From Candidatus Poribacteria bacterium (GTDB taxonomy: Bacteria; Poribacteria; WGA-4E; WGA-3G), in the NCBI GenBank assembly GCA_003635315.1, contig PYJD01000026.1:1-64000 (forward strand): a stretch of DNA of 64,000 nucleotides. Reading direction: 5' to 3'. This document shows positions 9,319 through 18,746 of this stretch, piece by piece (positions within the stretch are counted from its first letter, which is position 1; the number at the start of each line of letters is the position of its first letter). A program made the position numbers and the translations under genes. The notes below the pieces were generated by a model, which worked only from the letters and a program-made list of their open reading frames with translations, searched no databases and was not told the origin of the DNA.

Positions 9319-10692
9319 ATGGCTAAAAAACGAGATTATCAGAGATGGAATTTTGGATTTGCATTGCTTCAGGGTACATTTATGCGTATCAATCTCGCCT
9401 TTGCAGATTCATCTACTGTCCTTTCCGCATTTATCTATAAACTCACCCAATCTGACACAATGGTTGGTTTAACAGGATCAATCATGACGGCTGGCTGGAT
9501 GTGGCCACAGTTGTTAGTTTCGAATCTACTGGAACATCGACCTCGCAAGATGCCGTACTACGCTCTGGGTATGGCAATCCGTGTGTTTACGTGGCTTGCT
9601 ATCTCCTTTTGCACAATAGGAATAGGAGCTAAAAATCCAATATTACTTGCTGGTTGTTTCATGGGGTTATACTTCTTATCCTCATCTGCCATGGGAGTTT
9701 CAACACTTCCCTATATGGATATTGTTTCAAAATCGATCGCGCCAAACCGTCGGGCACGTTTTTTTAGTCTACGTCAAATATGTGGCGGTTTCTTCTCAAT
9801 CTGGGTTGGGTTTCTTGTTCACGCTGTACTTGGTAATGAAGAGGAATTTACCGGTATTCTCGGTTTTATTACACATTCTTTCAAGACTATAACTATGTAT
9901 CTTATCAAGACAATCTTTCTTCTTGAGACGGATCTTGGTTTTCCTGATAACTTCGCCTTCCTATTTATATGTTCTGTTAGTGCTGCGTTCCTCTCATTTA
10001 TAAGTTTCTTGGCAGTACGGGAACCGATCCATCCTGTCAACGCAAGTCGTCAACCTATCATGCAGCACCTAAAACAGGGACCACACTTTTTACGTACAGA
10101 TGTCAATTATCGTCGTTTCTTGTGGTTTCGTATCTGTTTACATATATCAGGTATGGCAACACCATTCTATGCAAGATACGCACTGTTTGAATTAGGTCTC
10201 TCTGAAGCTACAATTGGTTTTTTTATTGTATGTTCAGCACTAAGTGGTGTGGTATCAAATGCAATGTGGGGTTATATTGGGGAAAAATACGGAGTACGAT
10301 GGGTTTTGATTGTAACTGCTTGCCTAATGGTGTTTCCACCAACTATAGCTTTCTTCTCAGGCATTCTACCCATAAAATACATTCAACCTGCCTATTTTCT
10401 AATCTTTGCAATTAGTGGTGTCCTGACAAACGGTATGATGGTAGGCTTTATGGCATATATGCTAAATATAGCACCACCCCGAAGTCGACCAAGTTATATC
10501 GGTTTTATGAATACACTATTACTACCCTTCAGTTTCACGCCAACCATAGCTGGTCTCCTTGTTCCTGTAATTGGTTTTCAGACTCTTTTTGGAATATGTC
10601 TTGCTATATGTGTTGTCGCAATCCGAATTGGAACAGGATTGCAAGAAATTATGCACGAGGATGAAACAGAAATAGAATCCCTTGAAACATAA
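9319..10692 (+). CDS. MFS-type transporter
   Basis: Multi-TM protein with MFS-like organisation: GLTGSIMTAGWMWPQLL, MWGYIGEKYGVRWVLIVTA, APPRSRPSYIGFMNTLLLPF. Confidence 0.8.
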   Translation: MAKKRDYQRWNFGFALLQGTFMRINLAFADSSTVLSAFIYKLTQSDTMVGLTGSIMTAGWMWPQLLVSNLLEHRPRKMPYYALGMAIRVFTWLAISFCTIGIGAKNPILLAGCFMGLYFLSSSAMGVSTLPYMDIVSKSIAPNRRARFFSLRQICGGFFSIWVGFLVHAVLGNEEEFTGILGFITHSFKTITMYLIKTIFLLETDLGFPDNFAFLFICSVSAAFLSFISFLAVREPIHPVNASRQPIMQHLKQGPHFLRTDVNYRRFLWFRICLHISGMATPFYARYALFELGLSEATIGFFIVCSALSGVVSNAMWGYIGEKYGVRWVLIVTACLMVFPPTIAFFSGILPIKYIQPAYFLIFAISGVLTNGMMVGFMAYMLNIAPPRSRPSYIGFMNTLLLPFSFTPTIAGLLVPVIGFQTLFGICLAICVVAIRIGTGLQEIMHEDETEIESLET

Positions 10693-10750
10693 GACCACGT
10701 GTTCGATTTAATACAGTTTTAGTTTCCACTCGTTTCTCAAAACAATTATA

Positions 10751-10974
10751 ATACCATTTATAAATGAAATATCTCTCTTTGTAGCATAAAATGCCAGTTT
10801 GTGCTTTCATGTTTCGTTCCTAACAGCCGGCAATGAGATAATAAATAATACCATTTCTAAGAAATATTATGACATATCAATACCATTCACCCAACCTGGT
10901 AGGAGCGGTTTGGAACCGCTCCGAATTCAATATAACATGCGTATTTATGACACCTATTCATTAGAAATGGTATA
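10751..10974. repeat. Two adjacent shell-A repeat elements (GTAGca... and GTAGgagcgg... cores)
   Basis: 10751 ataccatttataaatg...tgtagcataaaatgccagtttgtgc...aataataccatttct, then 10846-10974 taataccatttctaagaaatattatgacatatc...ggtaggagcggtttggaaccgctcc...gcgtatttatgacacctattcattagaaatggtata. Confidence 0.8.
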
Positions 10975-11372
10975 AGGTTATCATCCTTAGAGAATAAAAA
11001 AATAAATACTGTTGATTTGTATTTGCTTAATAATTATCATGTTTGTTATGACAATACCTTCGCCAATAATAGACATTCTGTTAGATTGTGCCTATTGTCA
11101 AAACAGGTTATATGGTAATTAAAATACTTCAACGAAAACCTGAAGTTATTTTTATTCATAGAATCATACAATATTACAGAGAAATGGTAGATCAACACTA
11201 TGTTCTCATTCAACTGAAGCATTCAAAAATGGCGAAGGTATTTTTATGTATGAAGGTAATCCATACTATCTATTAATTCGTTTAGGAATGACACCCTATG
11301 CTACTGAGTTCTCAAAGAACTTGTTTATGGTTTGTCAATCTATTGATGCTGATCTTATAAGGGTGGTATGAA

Positions 11373-13490
11373 ATGAAAAAAGTACTAATTATCATAATCT
11401 TTATCATAGGTATAGCTGTCACTATTTGGCTATTTCGTTATCCTTCACCACCAGATCTCCTTGATGTGGATATGGCACAATTAAATACTACCCAATGGCA
11501 CTTACCAAATGGGGTGAAAGCACGTATCGGAAAGGGAACGGTTAATGACTTAGCGTATTCTCCTGACAATACGATACTCGCTGTTGCCAGTTCAACAGGA
11601 ACTTGGCTGTATGAAACAGATAGTGGAAATGAACTTGCACTTCTAACAAAAAATCGAGAAGGTACGATTTCTGTTGCATTCAGTCCTGATGGAAGAATAC
11701 TTGCAACAGCATGTGGAGATAAATTGGTTCGACTATGGAATGTTGAAAGCCGAGAACTTATGCACACTTTTATCGGGCATTGGAGAGTTAATATCGGTGT
11801 AAATTTCAGTATCGGTGTAAATTTCAGTCATGATAGAAAGACATTAATATATTGGAGTGATTATGGCATGCGTCTTTGGGATATAGAAAAAAGTGTGCAT
11901 AAAATGGATTTGAATGTACAATTAGATCGTCAATCTGATTTCACATTCCATGCAGATAGAATATCGATAGTTAATGGAAGTCACAAGACAATCCGATACG
12001 GGGATTCAGAAACTGAAACGAAGAAGGAGATAAATGATGCACATAAAGAGAGTATCACATGTGTCTCATTCAACCCTGACGGGAAAATTATTGCATCTGG
12101 AAGTAGGGATAAGACTGTCCGTTTGTGGAATGCTGAAACAGGAACATTGCATAAGACATTAAAAGGACATAGAAAACCTATCTTGAGTTTAACTTTCAGT
12201 CGCAATGGAAGTCGGATTGCAAGCACAAGTGAAGATAAAACAGTACGGGTTTGGAATGTTGACACTGGAAGACGGAAGCACACTTTCAAAACAAATTCTA
12301 AACATCTGCATAGAATCGTCTTCAGTCCAAACGGAAAAACTTTGGCAAGTTCAAGTTTGGATGGAATTATCCATCAATGGGATCTAAGCAAAGGGAAACA
12401 TAAGAATACTATTGTCGGACATGGTGGTGGGTTTGCATCAAAGGATATACTGTTCAATAAAGATAAAATTATTGCTGCAACCACTTACGGAAGTAATCAT
12501 ATAATTCTCTATGATTTAAACACTCAGGAAGTCCAGAATATACTTAAAGGTCATTCAAAACGTGTCAATTGTCTATCCTTCAGTTTTGATGGTGAGACTC
12601 TGGCAAGTGGAAGTCAAGATAAATCAATACGGTTATGGAGTGTTACTTCAGGCGACCATAAAAAGAAATTAAATGGTCATTATAAAGAAGTTTCAAAAGT
12701 GATGTTCAAGGATGATGAAACACTTGTCAGCTACGGTCATGACAATAGGGTTCGACTATGGGATATTAAAAAGGGTAAACAGAAGTCCAATTTTAAAGTA
12801 GATGTATTTAGTCAAAATATAGGGATCAATCCAGATGGTAATTTCGCACTATCTATGAATAGAGGCAAGGGTACTACAAACTATCTATATTTATGGGATT
12901 TAGATACAGGTTCACGTACAACTTTAACTAACCAAGTAAAATACACAACTCAATTATTTAATCATATACCACCCAGTTCAGATGGAAGTATGCTCGCATA
13001 TTGTACTGATTCAGAAATTGTTATGTATGACAGTACAAGAAAGGAGAAACAGATAATTCCAGATTATCCAAGTATGTTTAGTGTTTTTGCATTAAATTCA
13101 GAATCTAATTTACTTGCAAAGGCAGATTTAGATGAAAAAATCAATCTATGGAATGTTGATACTGGAGAAAAAATAAATATATTATACAATCAGTATATAA
13201 TAGGTGGATATCGTAAAGATAATGTACGGCAGGTTGTTCAGATTTTATTTAGTCCTGATGGTACAATCCTTGTAGGGGGGCGTGCTGATGGTGTAATCAA
13301 TTTATGGAATATTACGAGTGGTAAGCGAATTAGGACTTTTATGGGGCATGTTGGTCATGTCACTTACCTAAAATTCAGTCCTGATGGACAAACACTTGTA
13401 AGTTCTGGAATAGATGGAACAACCCTCCTATGGGATATGACAGAGTTATCTCTGAAAAACAATGATGGTAACATGCAGTTGGCTAACTAA
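11373..13490 (+). CDS. Membrane-anchored WD40 repeat protein
   Basis: N-terminal MKKVLIIIIFIIGIAVTIWLF anchor; TTQWHLPNGVKARIGKGTVNDLAYSPD module followed by many SPDGK..ASGSRDKTVRLWN WD40 blades. Confidence 0.93.
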   Translation: MKKVLIIIIFIIGIAVTIWLFRYPSPPDLLDVDMAQLNTTQWHLPNGVKARIGKGTVNDLAYSPDNTILAVASSTGTWLYETDSGNELALLTKNREGTISVAFSPDGRILATACGDKLVRLWNVESRELMHTFIGHWRVNIGVNFSIGVNFSHDRKTLIYWSDYGMRLWDIEKSVHKMDLNVQLDRQSDFTFHADRISIVNGSHKTIRYGDSETETKKEINDAHKESITCVSFNPDGKIIASGSRDKTVRLWNAETGTLHKTLKGHRKPILSLTFSRNGSRIASTSEDKTVRVWNVDTGRRKHTFKTNSKHLHRIVFSPNGKTLASSSLDGIIHQWDLSKGKHKNTIVGHGGGFASKDILFNKDKIIAATTYGSNHIILYDLNTQEVQNILKGHSKRVNCLSFSFDGETLASGSQDKSIRLWSVTSGDHKKKLNGHYKEVSKVMFKDDETLVSYGHDNRVRLWDIKKGKQKSNFKVDVFSQNIGINPDGNFALSMNRGKGTTNYLYLWDLDTGSRTTLTNQVKYTTQLFNHIPPSSDGSMLAYCTDSEIVMYDSTRKEKQIIPDYPSMFSVFALNSESNLLAKADLDEKINLWNVDTGEKINILYNQYIIGGYRKDNVRQVVQILFSPDGTILVGGRADGVINLWNITSGKRIRTFMGHVGHVTYLKFSPDGQTLVSSGIDGTTLLWDMTELSLKNNDGNMQLAN
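11793..11828 (+). repeat. 18-bp in-frame perfect tandem duplication within the WD40 gene
   Basis: atcggtgtaaatttcagt x2, encoding IGVNFSIGVNFS. Confidence 0.9.
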
Positions 13491-13562
13491 AATACTATAA
13501 TAGGGATGGATAGTTATTTTACAAGGATATCGTAATAGTGATAATGTAAGAGGGTATTACAA

Positions 13563-15851
13563 ATGATAAGAACAGCACTTCCTATAATAGGTTTATTACT
13601 TCTGATTCTTCAAATCGGTGCCCTCAGTATATATGCTCAAGACTACACACAATGGGAGTTACCTGATGGTGCCATCGCGCGTATTGGCAAGGGACGTATC
13701 AATGATATGGCATATTCACCTGATGGATCAATACTGGCAGTTGCTACTACCATCGGTATTTGGGTATATGATACTGATACATATCAGGAACGTAAACTGT
13801 TATCTCGAAGTCATCAGGAAATGGAGAAAGTCTATTTTACTGATAATGGGACAGTTCTTGCAGGTATGGAAAGGTTCACCGATAAAATTACCCAATGGGA
13901 TGTTACTTTACTTGAAATCGAAAAACCGTCAAAAAAGAAGCATGATTTCCCTCGCTCTGCAACATACAGTTTAGACGGAAATACTTATGCTACTATAAGT
14001 TTCAATAAAATTCATATACGGGATGCTAAGACAAACACTTCCAAACATATTCTAAAAGGACATGAGAGTATGGTCACTTGTTTGTCATATAGTCCAAATA
14101 GCAAAATCATTGCAAGTGGTAGCCGTGATCAGACAGTACGTTTGTGGGATGTCAATACTGGGAAGCTCATACGAACCCTAACAGAACACAAGAGTGAAAT
14201 CATTTTCTTATCATTCAGTCCGGATGGAAGCACACTTATTACTGGAAGCAGTGATATGACTATTAATTATTGGGATGTTACCTCAAGAGAATTAAAACTA
14301 CCATTGGCAATGCAAGGAGTAATTTCCGATAAACGTGATTCAAAAGAAAAAATAAAAAGGACGTTTTTTAGTCCCGATAAAAGTATACTTGTTACCGCTG
14401 GTGAATACAGAACGATACACTTGTGGGATACTACAACCGGTAAACTTAAACACACTTTTACCGATCCAGAAAAAAATATCAAGAAAGATGGTTATGTAAA
14501 AGAGGTAGAAAATATTCTGTTTAGTCCAAATGGAAAATCAATACTGAGTTTGGTTAATGATAAGCAAATACGTATGTGGGATATAGCAACAGGTAAACGA
14601 ATGCCTTTCACAGGAAATACCGGTTATCTGACGAATGCAACTTTTAGTCCGGATGGAAAGACTCTGGCAACTGTAGATTATCCAGGGGAGATTCGTATAT
14701 GGGATATTGCAACAGGAAAACTTAAGAGAACTATTTCAAATCTAAGTCCAAGAGATAATCGTAATTATCAAGATGATAGGAATTATATGGCTTTCGCTGG
14801 GAATGGAGAGAAATTCATCACTACAGAATCTGATGGGTCTATATATCTGTGGGATACTATTACGAAACGGTTGCATACTCTTTTAAGGAAGAAGGATAAC
14901 TCTAAAAACGCATGGACAAGTAAAATTCAGGTTAGTCCGGATGGAGAAACAATAGTAAGTTGGAATGCAAGTAAAGATAGATTAATTCGGTTATGGAATG
15001 CAACTACAGGTGAACCCAAGCGAAGAATAAAAGACCATAAAGGACCGATTAAACGTGTTGTGTTTAGTATGGATAGCAGTATACTTGCGAGTTGGAGCTC
15101 TTCTTACGAAGATAATAGGATTCGTCTGTGGAATGTTGCTACCGGCAGACACTCACATACCTTTACAGGTCATAAAAATCTTATTGAATGTGTGACCTTT
15201 AGTCCAGATGGGAACACACTTATAAGTGGAGGACAAGACGGTACGATACTAATATGGGATGTAAGAACAGGGAAACATAAGAAGACTCTTATAGATCAGC
15301 AGGTAGATACCGAACACAATACACATTCTAATTCGATTAAGGTCTTAATGTTCAATTCAGATGGTAGGATTCTTGCCACCGGTGATAAGAAAGGAATTAT
15401 ACATCTATGGGATGTTTCTAAATGGCAAATCAGTAAAACCCTAAAAGGACATGCTGATGCTATTTCAAATATCTCATTTGCTCCTGATAGTCGTTCTATC
15501 GCAAGTACAGCGAAAGATGGGACAGTCCGTTTATGGGATATAGATACTGGACAACAAATACAATCAATTACTGGTGATAAGCCAATGCAATGGTATGTTA
15601 TGTTTTATCCTAACGGTTTGTCATTGGCAACAGAAGTCGCTGGGATGAGTCCGAGATACGATACTGAAATAATAAATCTATGGGATTTACGGACTGGGGA
15701 AAGAATAAAAACTCTCTCTGGACATTCATGGAAAATTACAGGGATATCTTTTAGTCCAGATGGGAATAAACTTGCCAGCATTAGTAATATGGATAATACA
15801 GTGCTTCTCTGGGATCTCTCATCTATTATTCAAGAGTTTGATGTAAAATAA
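13563..15851 (+). CDS. Secreted WD40 repeat protein
   Basis: Signal peptide MIRTALPIIGLLLLILQIGALSIYAQ; YTQWELPDGAIARIGKGRINDMAYSPDGSILAVATTIGIWVYD; many WD40 blades. Confidence 0.93.
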   Translation: MIRTALPIIGLLLLILQIGALSIYAQDYTQWELPDGAIARIGKGRINDMAYSPDGSILAVATTIGIWVYDTDTYQERKLLSRSHQEMEKVYFTDNGTVLAGMERFTDKITQWDVTLLEIEKPSKKKHDFPRSATYSLDGNTYATISFNKIHIRDAKTNTSKHILKGHESMVTCLSYSPNSKIIASGSRDQTVRLWDVNTGKLIRTLTEHKSEIIFLSFSPDGSTLITGSSDMTINYWDVTSRELKLPLAMQGVISDKRDSKEKIKRTFFSPDKSILVTAGEYRTIHLWDTTTGKLKHTFTDPEKNIKKDGYVKEVENILFSPNGKSILSLVNDKQIRMWDIATGKRMPFTGNTGYLTNATFSPDGKTLATVDYPGEIRIWDIATGKLKRTISNLSPRDNRNYQDDRNYMAFAGNGEKFITTESDGSIYLWDTITKRLHTLLRKKDNSKNAWTSKIQVSPDGETIVSWNASKDRLIRLWNATTGEPKRRIKDHKGPIKRVVFSMDSSILASWSSSYEDNRIRLWNVATGRHSHTFTGHKNLIECVTFSPDGNTLISGGQDGTILIWDVRTGKHKKTLIDQQVDTEHNTHSNSIKVLMFNSDGRILATGDKKGIIHLWDVSKWQISKTLKGHADAISNISFAPDSRSIASTAKDGTVRLWDIDTGQQIQSITGDKPMQWYVMFYPNGLSLATEVAGMSPRYDTEIINLWDLRTGERIKTLSGHSWKITGISFSPDGNKLASISNMDNTVLLWDLSSIIQEFDVK

Positions 15852-15991
15852 TGCCATTTCTGACAATTAAGGTCTCTTTTATGGTGCATAACTTACCATT
15901 TGAGTTATTTACTTAGCACTAATATCTTCAGTAAAACGAATTCTAAAATCGGTAATACTGATTAAATAAGTGCCAACAGGAAAAATAAAAG

Positions 15992-17200
15992 ATGAAGAAA
16001 TTACTGTCACTCAAAATGTTCCTCTTGTTTGCTTCTACTTTATTCTCTCCAATATATGGTTATACGCAAGATGCACATGAAGACCTCCCCAAAGGTGCTA
16101 AGCTAATCATAAATATCAATAGGGATGCCAAAGTTCGCATAAAAAAGAATACAAGTAATCCAGATGACAGAAGTATTATTCTCGACTGGGATATCGCATC
16201 AGATAGAAACAAAGAGATGTTTATTAAGTTTCCATTTGCAGTGCATAATGTTCTATTCAGTCAGGATGGAGAAACCCTTGCCTGTACCAGTAATCGCGCA
16301 CCGATACACTTGTGGAATGCATCTACAGGTAAGTATAAAAATACACTGCCAAAGTATACTGCTGATGTTATTAATGTAGAACAGGAAAGCAGCTGGTTAT
16401 CTAACCCAAGAATACCACTTCATGAAATACCTTTTGGATCTAACATAGCGTTCAGTCCTAATGGAGAACAAATTGCCAATGGGAGTAAAGATAAAACTAT
16501 CCATGTGTGGAATACTTCTAAAGGACAACCATTAGATTTTATTGGTCATACAGGATATGTTTCAAGTGTGACATTCAGTCCCGATGGACAGATACTTGCA
16601 AGTGGGAGCACCGATAATACTATCAGGTTATGGCAGGCAGCCACAGGAAAATCTGTAATGACTATTACAGGACATACAGATTATATTTCCAGTTTAACTT
16701 ACAGTCATGATGGAAAAATACTCGCAAGCGGAAGTGGTGACAGTAGGATACTTTTGTGGGATGTAACAACAGATGATATAAAACAGATAAAAACCCTAAC
16801 AGGACATACAGGTGGTGTCTATACCTTACTGTTTAATCCTGATGATTCAATGCTTCTAAGTGTGGGAGTGGATGGAACTGTTCGCGTATGGGATATCTTT
16901 ACCGGAAAACAAAAGTATATGCTGAGTGGACGTAAATATACAAACTGGGGTGTAACCTTTACACCTTATGGAAAAATCTTAGCATGCGATAGTGATCACT
17001 TTCTGATTCGAATCTGGGATGTCACCACAGGAGAGCGGTTATTTACTTATCTCCAACCTGATAACAATGAAAGATCTTTGAACTATAGTTTAGCATTTAG
17101 TCCAGATGGTAGAACACTCGCTTGTGGTAATAGTAATAGTGATGTAATTCTATGGGATCTCTCACCTATGGTGAATACTTCTGTTGAAGCAAAATATTGA
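15992..17200 (+). CDS. Secreted WD40 repeat protein
   Basis: Signal peptide MKKLLSLKMFLLFASTLFSPIYGYTQ; GHTGYVSSVTFSPDGQILASGSTDNTIRLWQ WD40 blades. Confidence 0.92.
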   Translation: MKKLLSLKMFLLFASTLFSPIYGYTQDAHEDLPKGAKLIININRDAKVRIKKNTSNPDDRSIILDWDIASDRNKEMFIKFPFAVHNVLFSQDGETLACTSNRAPIHLWNASTGKYKNTLPKYTADVINVEQESSWLSNPRIPLHEIPFGSNIAFSPNGEQIANGSKDKTIHVWNTSKGQPLDFIGHTGYVSSVTFSPDGQILASGSTDNTIRLWQAATGKSVMTITGHTDYISSLTYSHDGKILASGSGDSRILLWDVTTDDIKQIKTLTGHTGGVYTLLFNPDDSMLLSVGVDGTVRVWDIFTGKQKYMLSGRKYTNWGVTFTPYGKILACDSDHFLIRIWDVTTGERLFTYLQPDNNERSLNYSLAFSPDGRTLACGNSNSDVILWDLSPMVNTSVEAKY

Positions 17201-17279
17201 GAAGTGGACTTAGATGTGTATGGAAACCCAATCAGAAAGAATTCGTTAAACCCGATTAATTCTCAAGGAATCATCTACC

Positions 17280-18275
17280 ATGAAATCAAGAACAATCCTT
17301 ATATGTACAATACTTATAATCTTACTAATTAGTCTTGTTCTGATTCTAAATCAACCTGAACCCTTTAAAGTTAGTTTACAGCAGTGGAATCTACCAGAAA
17401 AAGCAGGGATTGGAAATGGTGTGACCAATCAGATATTGTTTTCTCCTGATGGAAACCTATTAGCAGGAATTAGTACTATCGGTATATGGGTCTATGATGT
17501 TCATGCTAATGTACCGAAAACATTTCTTACAGGACATTCAGACTATATTAATAAAATCACTTTTAGTCCTGATGGGAAGAATATTGCAAGTTCCAGTCAG
17601 GACGGAACATTCCGTATATGGGATGTTAATAATGGGAAGCATAAGGCAACGTTCATTGGGAATAGGTTTGGTTTTGACTGTGTTTCATTTACAACAGATG
17701 GTAAAACCCTACTATCCGCAGGTTTAAGAGAAATCAATAAATGGGATGTATACACTGGCAAGAATAAGGAGACATTCGAAGGAGCTTATCATTCAGTGTG
17801 GGGAGATAGTTCGTTCAGTCCAGATGGTAAAACCTATGCAACTATTAGCCATAATAAAATTGATCTATGGGATGTTAACACCGGCAAGGAAAAGAAAACT
17901 CTATCAGGTAACGAAAATCGTATCAAGAAAGTGTTGTTCAGTCCGGATGGCAAAAAAATTGCTGGTAAGGAATACGGAAATGTAATCCACCTATGGGATG
18001 TCGTATCTGGGAAACATAAAAGTATTCTTACAAAAAAAAAGAAAACTATATCGGGGATGGCGTTTAGTCCGGATGGAACAATTCTCGCAAGTGCTTGTAC
18101 AGACAAAACCATATACATGTGGAATACAAAGACTACGAAACTACTAAAGAAAATTAAGATACCTAATTTTCTTATTACGGGTTTAGCATTTAGCCCGGAT
18201 GGGAAGACACTTGCTGGTTCAGGGTGGAGTGATACAGTAGATGATGCTATATTCATGTGGGATGTAAGAAAATAA
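17280..18275 (+). CDS. Membrane-anchored WD40 repeat protein
   Basis: MKSRTILICTILIILLISLVLIL anchor; LQQWNLPEKAGIGNGVTNQILFSPDGNLLAGISTIGIWVYD; WD40 blades. Confidence 0.92.
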   Translation: MKSRTILICTILIILLISLVLILNQPEPFKVSLQQWNLPEKAGIGNGVTNQILFSPDGNLLAGISTIGIWVYDVHANVPKTFLTGHSDYINKITFSPDGKNIASSSQDGTFRIWDVNNGKHKATFIGNRFGFDCVSFTTDGKTLLSAGLREINKWDVYTGKNKETFEGAYHSVWGDSSFSPDGKTYATISHNKIDLWDVNTGKEKKTLSGNENRIKKVLFSPDGKKIAGKEYGNVIHLWDVVSGKHKSILTKKKKTISGMAFSPDGTILASACTDKTIYMWNTKTTKLLKKIKIPNFLITGLAFSPDGKTLAGSGWSDTVDDAIFMWDVRK

Positions 18276-18417
18276 AACATAACAACTATAACATGCTATC
18301 AATCCTTCATGCATATTTGAATTATAGTAGATTTTTGAATTAATGGAATATTTTGAACAGACAATATCTTAGAATCCAAACTCTAAACATTCATTACGAT
18401 GTTTTTGTCTTGTGAAG

Positions 18418-18538
18418 TAATACCATTTCTAATTGATTGTATGCCATTATATCACACTCTCTTCTGTAGGAGGGAACTCCGATTCCCGATCTTCTTTACA
18501 ACGGTTAATGGTAAAATTATTATTGCAAATGGTATAAG
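18418..18538. repeat. Shell-A repeat element with GTAGgaggg core
   Basis: taataccatttctaattg ... ctgtaggagggaactccgattcccgatctt ... gcaaatggtata. Confidence 0.75.
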
Positions 18539-18746
18539 AAATCCTTCCTTTGATTACACATATTTCAACATTAGAATACCTAAATGTATTGTGTAATCTA
18601 ATTTAGTTCAACAAACTACATAATTTATCCAAAATATTTTCTAATTATGCACCCTTTTTCAAAGAATTTGTGTCTTATATGATACATAAGTAAATTTTCA
18701 TATAAATTTGTAGTTTTATTCTAAGATTAATCTGTGGGGTTATACG

